From contig NC_092673.1 of assembly GCF_964355755.1 (NCBI RefSeq), forward strand, positions 8,997,001-9,061,000: 64,000 bases of DNA, written 5' to 3'. Shown in pieces: positions 54,084 through 64,000 of the stretch. The translations under genes and the position numbers were made by a program. The notes under the pieces are model-generated. The model had not been told where the DNA came from. It searched no databases and worked only from the letters and a program-made list of their open reading frames with translations. Source of the stretch: Antedon mediterranea (taxonomy: Eukaryota > Echinodermata > Crinoidea > Comatulida > Antedonidae). Numbering within the stretch: position 1 is the stretch's first letter; the number at the start of each line of letters is the position of its first letter.

Positions 54084-54815
54084 GACAAAGAATCGGAGAT
54101 GTATTCCAATTTGAATTGTTGTTATGATTCATGTCTGATTCTGGGGGTGTCACGAAAGCTCAGACCACGAAAGCTCAGACCCCTAAGACCTAAGATCACG
54201 AAAGCTAAGACCCAACACCTAAGATTACAAATATTTATCTTTCGCACCTGCCTTGTATTTTAACTCCCAACATTTATTCTGAATACCACACCTTAGAATT
54301 GGCACTTTCATGAAAAAGAATCACATAAAAAGTAACAAATACATTTTTAAATTGATGATTTTACAGACGTTTTTCTCCCACACAAAATGACTAGCCTACT
54401 ACAGTACAGTTGTAGGCCTACCCCATGTTCAATGTTTTTGTTTCTATGGAACGTCAAAAGAGCAAAAAATATATAGAGGGCTGAAAACTCTGTGGAGTCC
54501 ATCTACAGTGTGGATGGAACAATGTAAAATTAAAATTGTAATGATAACAGTATAATCATGCAAGTACGAAGAAATAAATACTGGCAAATAAATTTTAATT
54601 TAAAAATCATGATAAGTTTTTTTGTTTCGTTTTCTTTCTGTTTTTATACTTGTACTATTATTGTTGCTTTTTTGGCGCTCCATAGAAACAAAAACATTGA
54701 GCATGGGGGAGCTCGAGGAGTTACATTGTCATTACAGTATACAAAAAAACACATCTGTAAAATCATCAATTTAAAGGATTTATTTATTTGTTATTATGTG
54801 TTTCTCCTTCTGAAA

Positions 54816-56593
54816 GTACTTTATTTATTTATTTATTTATTTGGAATTACACCTTTAGATCGGTGGCACACCTAGCACAAAGGTGCATCCTTCACAATAT
54901 AAAATATAACAATTAACAGAAAAGTAATAAAAGGCAAAAGCAACTATCATATCCTACCCCCCCCCCCCCCCCCAATTTACATCGATATATACAGTAGATC
55001 ATTACTTTACACAATGAATACAAAACAAGATATAGTAAAAGTGTATAAAATAAAATAAAATCAGCTGATAAACACAGCTTATTACGAAAAACCCCCAACC
55101 CACTTTTATTTCAATTTACTTAATGTAGCAATGTAGATAACATAGTTATTGAGTCATGGAATTCAGTGAATCATTTCGAAATTGCCATGCTTGTTACTCA
55201 ATATCTGAGTATCCCAAAATATATTTAAGTTTGTCATTTTCAGGAGAAGTATAAAAAGTATCAAACATATCTTTGCTGCCATTTCTATACATATCCACAT
55301 ATAAATGAAATAATTCCTGATTACGTATATTATTTAAAGCTGGACAATTAAGGATGAAATGATGGATGTCTTCGTCCGAATTTGTACCGCACAATTTACA
55401 TTTTTTATTATTATCAATATTCCAATTTGCAGTTCTATCATTCAAAGGTAGAGTATTTGAACGAGCTTTAAATTTTAATGCAGCACCTTCAAAATTAATT
55501 TTATCAATTAAGTAATTTTCAAGTCCAGGTTTTGATTTTAATGTTTCATAGATGTGGAGACTTGATTTATTTTGTAATTCAATTCTCCATTCATCTATCA
55601 TTATATAGTTAAGTTTTCTTAAGATTTCAGAAATTGGAAAGTAGACTTCTTTATAATTTGAGAGAGTGGTGAAAATATTTTTGGATTCACAATTACACTT
55701 CAAGAGAATATCGTTTATACAAGATAGAAACTTATACCTTAAGTCTTTAAATTCACAATTAAGTTGTAGCATTCCAATAAACATAATTTTTGGCCATCGA
55801 TAGTTTTCCATCTTTATAATTCTATGGAAGTATTTCATACGAAGAGCGTTATGAATCTCGTTAATTGGAGACCAACCAAGCTCTCCATATAAGGCGGCAC
55901 AAGGTGTATTTTGAGGTGCTTTTAAGATATAACGTGCCATTTGGAGCTGGAGACGCTCTAGTTTATCTATATCTATTCTACTTAAAGAGCACCATACTGA
56001 ACAACCATAGTTGATAGATGGGAGAACTATCGATCTCCACAGAGTATCTCCATAATATACTCTGTTAAAGTTATCAAAGCTACTGATAATTGATTTAACG
56101 TACGCTATTAATCTTTGACCTTTTTTTATAACATTCTCAATTTGTATATGGTCATTTAATTTACGAGAAATATGTACACCGAGATATTTATATGATTCAG
56201 TTTCAGATATAAAGCCATTACCTAATTTCCATTGTCTTACTTTATCAACACGTTTACCAGTTATCAGTATATTTGACTTTTCAAAATTAAAGCATAATTT
56301 CCATTCCTTAGCAAAATTTCCTGCAAGGTCTAACATTCTTTTCATTTCCAGTTCATTGTTAGCTAATAATACAATATCATCAGCCCAAAAAAGGCTACCC
56401 ATCCATGTATCATTTATTCTAATACCTATATCCTTGGATCTTAACATTTTGGTAAACTCATTTATGTAGATGCTAAATAAAACAGGTGATAAAACGCACC
56501 CTTGCTTTACTCCTTGATCAATGTCAAAAATATCTGTATCAATTATACCAGAGGAGACTTTACCTTTAACATTACTTATAAGTCCTAATTTTA
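54816..56593 (-). mobile_element. 5'-truncated LINE with intact RT C-terminal half
   Basis: An (AAAT)n tail at 54816-54845 and a 5' truncation near 56593 bound the copy, which sits in the right arm of fold-back copy 2. The homologous arm of copy 1 (about 40530-40560) is uninterrupted there. A run of 16 C residues (about 54957-54972, G on the coding strand) lies in its 3' UTR. Being almost undamaged, it is likely the youngest insertion of this nest. Confidence 0.82.
55194..56593 (-). CDS. LINE reverse transcriptase, 5'-truncated, open reading frame
   Basis: An uninterrupted frame of about 465 codons enters from the truncated 5' side. Blocks: FDIDQGVKQGCVLSPVLFSI (motif B), GSLFWADDIVLLANNELEMK (motif C, WADD instead of YADD), FNFEKSNILITGKR, YKYLGVHISRKLNDHIQIEN, RYILKAPQNTPCAALYGELG and CKLCGTNSDEDIHHFILNCP (a C..C..H..C zinc motif). 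Motif A and the endonuclease are missing, so no active protein is expected. The same family gave the fragment at 16220-17175. Confidence 0.85.
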
Positions 56594-57349
56594 AAGTGTG
56601 GTGTTCAGGATAAAGTTAGTCAACAAATTTGGAATCAAAATACAAGAAAGGCAGGTGCGTAAGAAAAACATCTTCTGAACCAACACAATGGAGTAAATAT
56701 ATACCAACAAACAACCCGTCAAGTTTGTTTGTTGTAAAGAAAAAATATACATTTACTCAACGGGCGAAAATAATGTGAGTTTATCTATGTTTTGCGGTAG
56801 TATTAAATTATATTTATGGTAATAAATGAAACCTACTGTGTTTAAAATTATGTATGGATAAACAAGTATTGTTTTTAAGCTGTAGTATATCTTAGTATTT
56901 GTAATCTTAGGTGTTGGGTCTTAGCTTTCGTGATCTTAGGTCTTAGGGGGTCTGAGCTTTCGTGGTCTGAGCTTTCGTGACACCCCTGATTCTGGTCCAG
57001 GATTAGAGTGCCCACATTCGGTCAAGTCAATATTAAAAGTGGAGATTGAATTGTGATCATATTGTACTCTACTTTTTGAGAACTTTCACTTTTTGTAAGG
57101 ATGTCCCAAGAGTCTGATGTTACTATGGAGTTGTAAATACCTGGGAATATCAGACACATTATGTTCAGTAACGTGAAAGAGTGCAAACAACCAGAACAAC
57201 AAGGGGATGGTAATTCTACGCATAGTGTGCAAAAAAAAAAAGTGGCACCTGGCTACAGGACTACAGGTCTAAGTATATCCTACCATGTAATAACAGCCTA
57301 ATATGCCTAATAATAATTACAAAAAAAGAGAAGAATAAGACAATAAAAG

Positions 57350-58164
57350 ACTACTACTAAGCATAACTTAATCGATATATGGAGACATAACAATAAAAAT
57401 AAAACCCAGTTTACATGGAGAAGGACAAATGCATATAGAAGACTCAAATTTTGGTGCATATCGAGTTCGATGTTTTGTCTACAGACATGACCTATAGACG
57501 CTCAGATCATCAGGCCATATCACTAAAAATATCCAATGATCAACATCAGGAAAAAAGAGGTCCAGGAGTATGGAAAATCAACAATAATGTTCTAAATGAT
57601 AAAGAATACGTCCGAAAAATAAAAGGAATAATTGAAAACACACACAAAAATGAAAACAATCTAACAATGATGAAATTCTGAAAGAAGAACTTCTATTTTA
57701 TAAAAACATATACTCTAATAAAGAAATACCTGTAAACGATATGAACAATTATCTAAAGCACACAATATTTAAAACGTTGTTAGAAGAAGATGCAATAAAA
57801 TGTGAAGGTCCTCTAACAGAATCAAATGAAAATAAATAAGATTCCTGGTATTGTATCGTACATTTTGGGAGAATGTAAAATATTTATTGTGTGATTCATT
57901 AAATTATAGCTTTGTTAAAGTCATGTTATCAATGACACAAGGAAGAGGTATTATTAATCTTTTATACAAAAATGGACAGAGGGAAAACCTAAACAATTGG
58001 AGACCAATAACACTACTTAATGTGGATTATAAAATATTGGCTCACACTCTAGCTAATAGATTACACAGCGTTATAGGTTTCCATTATGAATGAAGATCAA
58101 AATTAAGAAAAGGTTTGGAGTAGAAATTGTAAGACTGATAATTGACATACTAGACTACACAAAA
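57350..58164 (+). pseudogene. Tx1-like LINE, EN end and RT N-terminal part
   Basis: HNLIDIWRHNNKNKTQFTWR, then MTYRRSDHQAISLKISNDQH (SDH motif), GPGVWKINNNVLNDKEYVRK. A deletion follows, then YRTFWENVKYLLCDSLNYSF, INLLYKNGQRENLNNWRPIT and LLNVDYKILAHTLANRLHSV, and EIVRLIIDILDYTKANNI. The frame shifts several times. Confidence 0.82.
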
Positions 58165-58705
58165 GCAAACAATATTTATTTATTATTTATTTATTTATTA
58201 AACTTTATCACTGCACACAAAACACAAAACAAAAAAGAAAAAAAAAAAGCAGCGAAAAGAAAGGGATGAACAGGTGACAAGCACCTCTATCCACATCCCC
58301 CCTTAACTTATACATAACAGGTAACAAGCACCTCTATCCACATCCCCCCTTAACATATACATAACAGGTGACAAGCACCTCTATCTACATCCCCCCTTAA
58401 CATATACATAATAGGTGACAAGCACCTCTATCCACATCCCCCCTTAACATATACATAACAGGTAACAAGCACCTCTATCCACATCCCCCCTTAACATATA
58501 CATAACAGTAACAAAAATACATACAAACAAACATACCAACTGAACTATTGATGCCTGCAACAGGAACATCGGCAACGTGATATCCACGTGCATGTATTAT
58601 TTGGGTCAAAATTGTTTTTAAATTTTTCACCGTAGAATTTACAAACAGGCTTATTGAAAAGTAAATGAGAATTGTTAGACCTCATTCGATACGGTAACTG
58701 ATTCC
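58165..58705 (-). mobile_element. CR1-like LINE 3' end inserted in the Tx1-like RT
   Basis: In minus orientation it starts with a LINE C-terminal peptide WNQLPYRMRSNNSHLLFNKP, VCKFYGEKFKNNFDPNNTCT, then WISRCRCSCC, a stop and a 3' UTR. The UTR holds a five-copy 47-bp tandem repeat and an (AAAT)n tail (58168-58200). The host LINE reads TKANNI on one side and MTGAIVFLDYAKAFD on the other. Confidence 0.78.
58271..58505. repeat. Five tandem copies of a 47-bp unit
   Basis: Units begin CAGGTGACAAGCACCTCTAT (or CAGGTAAC.., TAGGTGAC..) and continue with CCACATCCCCCCTTAACATA. They start at 58271, 58318, 58365, 58412 and 58459 with one to three differences each. The array is inside the 3' UTR of the inserted LINE end. 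AGGTGNCAAGCACCT is itself an inverted repeat. Confidence 0.92.
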
Positions 58706-59590
58706 AAATATGACAGGTGCTATTGTTTTTCTTGATTATGCGAAAGCTTTCGACTCAATAGACAGAATACTACTGTTTAAGATTTTAAAACTCTTCGGTT
58801 TTGGAAATTCATTTATCAAATGGATAAGGGTTATGTATAAAGAAACAGAATGTGTCATAGTAAACAACGAATTTTTTTGTCAGAAAATTTTAATATGGAG
58901 TGTGACGTGAGGCAAGGCTGCTCATTATCTGCTTTGCTATTATTCTGGTATCAGAAATAATGGCAGTAAATATCAGAAATAATCCTAAATGTATAGGAAT
59001 TACGTTACCTAATAGCACTGACCATGATGATAATAATATCGTTAAAATTGCTCAATTAGCAGATGACAGCGTAATTTTTTCACATGACGAAGGTAGTTTA
59101 AAATATTTCTTTAATGAGATTGAGTCTTTTTGTAGTATTTCAGGGTTAAAATAAAATAGAAAAAAGACAAATGGTATGTCGATTGGTGTAAACGAAAACA
59201 GTGTTTTAAGACCATTAGATATTACATGGACTAGTGAACCTGTTAATTTTTTAGGAATCCATGTAGGTTACAATAAGCATTTATGTGAAAAGAGAAACTG
59301 GGACAAAAACATTACCAATCTAGAAAATGTATTAAACTTATGGAAAAGAAGGAATCTTACTTTTTTTGGTAAAAGTACTACAGTATTATTAAAACGCTTG
59401 CATTGTCTAAGTTTATATATAACGCAAGTACTGTATAATTGATGTTCCAAAAGATATAGTTAAACAAACTACTATATATGTTTCTATGGGGAACTAGAAG
59501 TGAAAAGATAAAGAGAACAACCTTAATTAAAAATATTAAAGAAGTTGGTTTAAACATGCCAGATATTAGCTCTAGGGTTGAATCACTTAA
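58706..59590 (+). pseudogene. Tx1-like LINE reverse transcriptase palm and thumb
   Basis: TGAIVFLDYAKAFDSIDRIL (motif A), then CDVRQGCSLSALLF in a shifted frame (motif B), IVKIAQLADDSVIFSHDEGS (motif C), DITWTSEPVNFLGIHVGYNK and LWKRRNLTFFGKSTTVLLKR. It aligns throughout with the minus-strand copy at 29060-31120. Five or more frame changes are present. Confidence 0.85.
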
Positions 59591-59591
59591 A

Positions 59592-59882
59592 TATGTATTG
59601 TCCCCCTGAAAAATTAATGCTTAACAACATTTTTGTTGAATATGTCATTTCAATGTAACATAATAAGAATCCACTTTGACCAAAAATTGGATCCAAAAAA
59701 AATGTATTTACCTGATGTAATTTAAAGTGTGTTTTTGGTGGAATTTAACCATTTATTTTGTTTATAAGTGAAAACATTATTTTTTTTCATTTTTTTTTCT
59801 ATGGAAGTGATTAACTTTATAAAAACTACAAAATAACTTATTTAAAGTCTGATTTAATTAATCTTCATACATCTTTAAACTA
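59592..59882. mobile_element. Small palindromic element in the Tx1-like LINE
   Basis: GTATTGTCCCCCTGAAAAAT at the left resembles GTATTGTCCCCCAAAACATG at 39111. Inverted text relates this stretch to the 39111-39260 repeat (AAGTTATTCACTTCCACCGA against the complement of CTATGGAAGTGATTAACTTT). The LINE peptide breaks after SLKYV and resumes at IKRLLSPDPGKWKC near 59886. Boundaries are approximate. Confidence 0.5.
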
Positions 59883-60500
59883 AATTGGGTCAAGCGACTG
59901 TTAAGTCCAGATCCAGGTAAATGGAAATGCATACCAAAATATTTCCTTCACCCAATTGAATATACAATAAAAAGTACTAAACTTAATGTACATGATCATG
60001 CTAACTTGAGATGCCTACATTCTACAAGAACATGATTAATGCCGTTGTAACATTTAATGATATTGTGTATCCAACAATTATGGGACAATAAGTTTATACT
60101 ATCTGACAATAAATCATTGTACTTTAAATCATGGTTGTATTCTGATTATTAATATAAAACAATTGGTGATATATTTATAAATGATAGAGTATGTACTGCA
60201 GGTGAAATAATTTCAAATTTGTATTAAAAAAACATAATGGTTTAATTGCTTTCCAGCTGAAGATAATATTACTGGGTTTAAAATTGTTACAGGAACAAAA
60301 AATAATATTGTAAATGAATTGATTTCTCTGTTTGTATTCTGTATATACAAGGTACACATAATATCCAATGCTGGAAGAAAAGATAAAGATGATAAGAAAA
60401 TGATCTGGATTCACTGCTGAAGTTAAAAATCTAATAGAAAATGAACATTATGTGTAACTTAATTAAGGCACAACGTAAATGGGGTGCAAAAAAGAAAACT
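59883..60500 (+). pseudogene. Tx1-like LINE ORF2 C-terminal end
   Basis: IKRLLSPDPGKWKCIPKYFL, HPIEYTIKSTKLNVHDHANL, then FYKNMINAVVTFND-like text, FNCFPAEDNITGFKIVTGTK, NELISLFVFCIYKVHIISNA and LIKAQRKWG in alternating frames. The order matches the end of the minus-strand copy at 26803-27020. Confidence 0.7.
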
Positions 60501-61435
60501 ATGCTACAATTGATAACATGAATATAATTTATATGAAGTGTTTTTTCATATTTTCTAAAATGCATTATTTTTTGTTTATTTCTCAATTACAAATTGTATA
60601 CAGAAGTACCGTAGTAGTATATAATAATATGACATCGGGTATGAAGCGTCTCACATACACACAGAGCCAAAATGGCATCTTGGACTTGCACAGTGTATGG
60701 ACTCTCCTCTTATGGTTTTCATTTTTATTCATTATGGTCATCTTTCCATGCTATCATCCTTTTTATCTAGTTTTCAAACTTTTGCATTCCTCTTTTTTCA
60801 TCTCATCCTTTTTTTCTTGATGAAAAGGGAAGATATTTTATATTCCTCATCTGAGTCTGCATAAGTATGATTTTAATGACAGTTCATAGACTTTTATTAC
60901 CATGTTTTATCTCTATATTTTAATTAACATCTTCTTTAAAATTGTAAATGAAAGCATATGGTTTTATATTGAAATCAATCATCTTTTAATATGTAAATAC
61001 TGTATGCCTGCTTTTAACACTGTAACAATCGTAGTAATATACAATAGAAAAAGAAATATTCATACAAGTATTACTTTATTTCTATATATAATATATATAC
61101 GTATAAAACAGAATTATAATAAAAGTGAGACGATCCCACACAAGACAACAACAAAAAGTCCCTATTAATTGATTTGTCTGATGCAATGTGAAACTGAAAA
61201 GAATTGCTAGAAGCTTATGTTATTTTTAAATACTGTACTCTTAATCAATGATTTGTTTGTGTTTTAATTGTAATCAATTATATACTATATTTATATAGGT
61301 AGTGTAAAATTAGACTAGTTATAAATTAGTATATGTTTTTTTTCATGCCTGTTATTACTTGCTCCTTTTTTAACATTTCGAATAAGTACCATCTTACATT
61401 AATATACCGTAAAACCTTGATAAGAAGCCTAGTGT
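60501..61435. other. AT-rich spacer without recognisable genes
   Basis: Frames here have composition typical of random AT-rich DNA. No RNA gene or bounded repeat is seen. Confidence 0.5.
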
Positions 61436-63675
61436 CTTCTTTTAGGACACTTGGATGGGCTTCTTTTAGGACACTTGAATGGTCTTCTTTTAGGACACTT
61501 GGATCGGCTTCTTTTAGGACACTTGGATGGGCTTCTTTTAGGACACTTGGATCGGCTTCTTTTAGGACACTTTTGGATGGGCTTCTTTTAGGACACTTGG
61601 ATGGGCTTCTTTTAGGACACTTGAATGGTCTTCTTTTAGGACACTTGGATCGGCTTCTTTTAGGACACTTGGATGGGCTTCTTTTAGGACACTTGGATGG
61701 GCTTCTTTTAGGAAACTTGAATGGTCTTCTTTTAGGACACTTGGATGGGCTTCTTTTAGGACACTTGGATGGGCTTCTTTTAGGACACTTGGATGGGCTT
61801 CTTTTAGGACACTTGGATGGGCTTCTTTTAGGACACTTGGATGGGCTTCTTTTAGGACACTTGGATGGGCTTCTTTTAGGACACTTGGATGGGCTTCTTT
61901 TAGGACACTTGGATGGGCTTCTTTTAGGACACTTGGATCGGCTTCTTTTAGGACACTTGGATGGGCTTCTTTTAGGACACTTGAATGGTCTTCTTTTAGG
62001 ACACTTGGATGGGCTTCTTTTAGGACACTTGGATCGGCTTCTTTTAGGACACTTGGATGGGCTTCTTTTAGGACACTTGGATGGGCTTCTTTTAGGACAC
62101 TTGGATGGGCTTCTTTTAGGACACTTGGATGGGCTTCTTTTAGGACACTTGGATGGGCTTCTTTTAGGACACTTGGATCGGCTTCTTTTAGGACACTTTT
62201 GGATGGGCTTCTTTTAGGACACTTGGATGGGCTTCTTTTAGGACACTTGAATGGTCTTCTTTTAGGACACTTGGATCGGCTTCTTTTAGGACACTTGGAT
62301 GGGCTTCTTTTAGGACACTTGGATGGGCTTCTTTTAGGAAACTTGAATGGTCTTCTTTTAGGACACTTGGATGGGCTTCTTTTAGGACACTTGAATGGTC
62401 TTCTTTTAGGACACTTGGATGGGCTTCTTTTAGGACACTTGGATGGGCTTCTTTTAGGACACTTGGATGGGCTTCTTTTAGGACACTTGGATGGGCTTCT
62501 TTTAGGACACTTGGATGGACTTCTTTTAGGACACTTGGATGGGCTTCTTTTAGGACACTTGGATCGGCTTCTTTTAGGACACTTTTGGATGGGCTTCTTT
62601 TAGGACACTTGGATGGGCTTCTTTTAGGACACTTGAATGGTCTTCTTTTAGGACACTTGGATCGGCTTCTTTTAGGACACTTGGATGGGCTTCTTTTAGG
62701 ACACTTGGATGGGCTTCTTTTAGGAAACTTGAATGGTCTTCTTTTAGGACACTTGGATGGGCTTCTTTTAGGACACTTGGATGGGCTTCTTTTAGGACAC
62801 TTGGATGGGCTTCTTTTAGGACACTTGGATGGGCTTCTTTTAGGACACTTGGATGGGCTTCTTTTAGGACACTTGGATGGGCTTCTTTTAGGACACTTGG
62901 ATGGGCTTCTTTTAGGACACTTGGATGGGCTTCTTTTAGGACACTTGGATCGGCTTCTTTTAGGACACTTGGATGGGCTTCTTTTAGGACACTTGAATGG
63001 TCTTCTTTTAGGACACTTGGATCGGCTTCTTTTAGGACACTTGGATCGGCTTCTTTTAGGACACTTGGATGGGCTTCTTTTAGGACACTTGGATGGGCTT
63101 CTTTTAGGACACTTGGATGGGCTTCTTTTAGGACACTTGGATGGGCTTCTTTTAGGACACTTGGATGGGCTTCTTTTAGGACACTTGGATCGGCTTCTTT
63201 TAGGACACTTTTGGATGGGCTTCTTTTAGGACACTTGGATGGGCTTCTTTTAGGACACTTGAATGGTCTTCTTTTAGGACACTTGGATCGGCTTCTTTTA
63301 GGACACTTGGATGGGCTTCTTTTAGGACACTTGGATGGGCTTCTTTTAGGAAACTTGAATGGTCTTCTTTTAGGACACTTGGATGGGCTTCTTTTAGGAC
63401 ACTTGAATGGTCTTCTTTTAGGACACTTGGATGGGCTTCTTTTAGGACACTTGGATGGGCTTCTTTTAGGACACTTGGATGGGCTTCTTTTAGGACACTT
63501 GGATGGGCTTCTTTTAGGACACTTGGATGGGCTTCTTTTAGGACACTTGGATGGGCTTCTTTTAGGACACTTGGATGGGCTTCTTTTAGGACACTTGGAT
63601 GGACTTCTTTTAGGACACTTGGATGGGCTTCTTTTAGGACACTTGGATGGGCTTCTTTTAGGACACTTGGATGGG
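61436..63675. repeat. 24-bp minisatellite, about 93 copies, with higher-order organisation
   Basis: The unit starts CTTCTTTTAGGACACTTG and ends GATGGG. Variants (GAATGGT, GATCGG, AAACTTG) occur in a fixed order. A +2-bp variant (CACTTTTGG) occurs at 61571, 62197, 62583 and 63209, giving intervals of 626, 386 and 626 bp. So the array is built from blocks of 26 and 16 units alternating, a higher-order period of 1012 bp. In frame the plus strand reads LLLGHLDG or ASFRTLGW and the minus strand SKCPKRSP or HPSVLKEA, so four of six frames lack stops. No promoter or gene context supports translation. Confidence 0.93.
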
Positions 63676-64000
63676 CTTCTTTTTGAGATGGGATTCTTTT
63701 CGAGATTACTTTTCAATAATGAATGCTATAAATTTGATAATTGCTACTACCAATAATATGATTTTTTAGACATTCCATGTCAATTTTACATATTATTTGT
63801 CAATGAAGCATGAAAATAGAAGAAGATACTGAAAAAGAAGCGAATGGGTTTTTAGACATTAACTTACAATTTTACATATTTGTAAATCCCTCCCAAACCC
63901 ATATGGCAATATATGTATGATATTAATTTTTTAGCATCTGGATTTATGCTCCGCTAATGTTGGCGGAGGAGGATGGCAGTGGATGGTGTGTATTTGGGTA
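63676..64000. other. AT-rich flank of the minisatellite
   Basis: No gene is seen. Two short similar stretches (CAATTTTACATATTATTTGT at about 63780 and CAATTTTACATATTTGTAAA at about 63868) are the only repeat. The last 50 bases are richer in G but run out of the window. Confidence 0.4.

Larger units (their letters stand above)
54144..56986. mobile_element. Fold-back element copy 2 with 8-bp target duplication
   Basis: The ends are GGGGTGTCACGAAAGCTCAG and its reverse complement. TGATTCTG at 54136-54143 and 56987-56994 is a perfect 8-bp direct repeat. Subterminal text repeats GCTCAGACC, CTAAGACC and CACGAAAGCT several times. The left arm (54144-54480) is inverted in 54640-54815 plus 56590-56690. 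The 8-bp duplication fits hAT, P or Merlin superfamilies, but no transposase is present and these ends match none with certainty. Copy 1 lies at 38807-45067. Confidence 0.82.
50838..57250 (-). mobile_element. CR1/L2-like LINE inserted in the plus-strand Tx1-like LINE
   Basis: In minus order: FNIDLTECGHSNPGPES (57005-57060; NPGP is a usual ORF2 start block), EN (54083-53062), RT (52709-51619) and a 3' UTR at 50838-51010 ending in (GTAA)n. It is split by a fold-back element at 54144-56986. Removing the insertion joins NPGPES to the rest of ORF2. The 5' end is not precise. Confidence 0.85.
47776..60500 (+). mobile_element. Plus-strand L1-Tx1-like LINE, heavily interrupted
   Basis: ORF1 remains at 47776-48368, an EN piece at 50690-50837, the EN end and RT at 57350-59590 and the C-terminal end to about 60500. 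The pieces align in order with the minus-strand LINE at 26.8-35 kb, for example HNLIDIWRHNNKNKTQFTWR against HLIDIWRQSHKDKSQFTWR and QLADDSVIF against QLADDTVLF. Interruptions are a CR1-like RT piece, a LINE tail, a 6.4-kb CR1-like LINE with its own insertions, a 540-bp tail with tandem repeats and a small palindromic element. Confidence 0.8.

Noticed and set aside
58271-58505. CRISPR-like array
   Set aside because: Units are contiguous 47-bp tandem repeats without spacers, in a eukaryotic LINE 3' UTR.
61333-63756. Long open frames of 130-380 codons taken as protein genes
   Set aside because: They come from a 24-bp repeat whose length is a multiple of three. Frames break at each +2-bp variant, and there is no promoter, exon structure or non-repeat coding sequence.

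Overview
The window is AT-rich animal nuclear DNA. It has spliceosomal intron signals, eukaryotic polyadenylation hexamers, tRNA-derived SINEs and a dense layering of transposable elements. Recurrent 'aggcctaggc' patches, 'ggtcaaaggtca' tracts, L1-Tx1-like and CR1/L2-like LINEs, Gypsy elements and a Helentron-type Helitron suggest a marine invertebrate, perhaps an echinoderm or other non-vertebrate deuterostome. That assignment is inference only. The one recognisable host exon is at the left edge (333-480, + strand): the 3' end of a TRM1-family (TRMT1/TRMT1L-like) tRNA methyltransferase gene. I see no intact host gene elsewhere.

Layout. 1-5.4 kb: TRM1-family end, AT-rich spacer, and a palindromic element (2649-3549) with a SINE inserted in one arm only. 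5.4-14.4 kb: a minus-strand Helentron (OTU protease, Rep, PIF1 helicase, endonuclease). Its endonuclease is split by a 3.7-kb TTAA-flanked element with long inverted ends (5737-9467), which itself carries a TA-flanked MITE (7487-8017). 14.4-18.2 kb: Gypsy pol and gag remnants and a LINE fragment. 19.2-24.4 kb: a Gypsy element with short LTRs (19433-24143) sitting inside another element's gag and itself hit by a SINE, a LINE tail and a degenerate tandem array. 24.5-26.7 kb: an unclassified TE-like protein split by a TTA-flanked MITE. 26.8-35 kb: a nearly full-length minus-strand L1-Tx1-like LINE with three DNA-element insertions. 35-38.5 kb: decayed copy of a second unclassified protein family with multiple exons or frames. 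38.8-45.1 kb: a fold-back element holding a further protein fragment and a Gypsy element. 47.8-60.5 kb: a plus-strand L1-Tx1-like LINE broken by a minus-strand CR1-like LINE, which is broken by a second fold-back element (8-bp target duplication), which is broken by yet another LINE. 61.4-63.7 kb: about 93 copies of a 24-bp minisatellite with a higher-order pattern.

Almost every coding segment has frameshifts or stops, so the window is an archive of dead elements rather than a functional locus. The nesting gives a relative order of insertion. The most unusual items are the two protein families I cannot classify, the fold-back family with matching copies at 38.8-45.1 and 54.1-57.0 kb, the long-TIR TTAA element, the HUH-defective Helentron, and the minisatellite in which four of six frames stay open. 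All family names rest on motif reading from memory; no searches were run.
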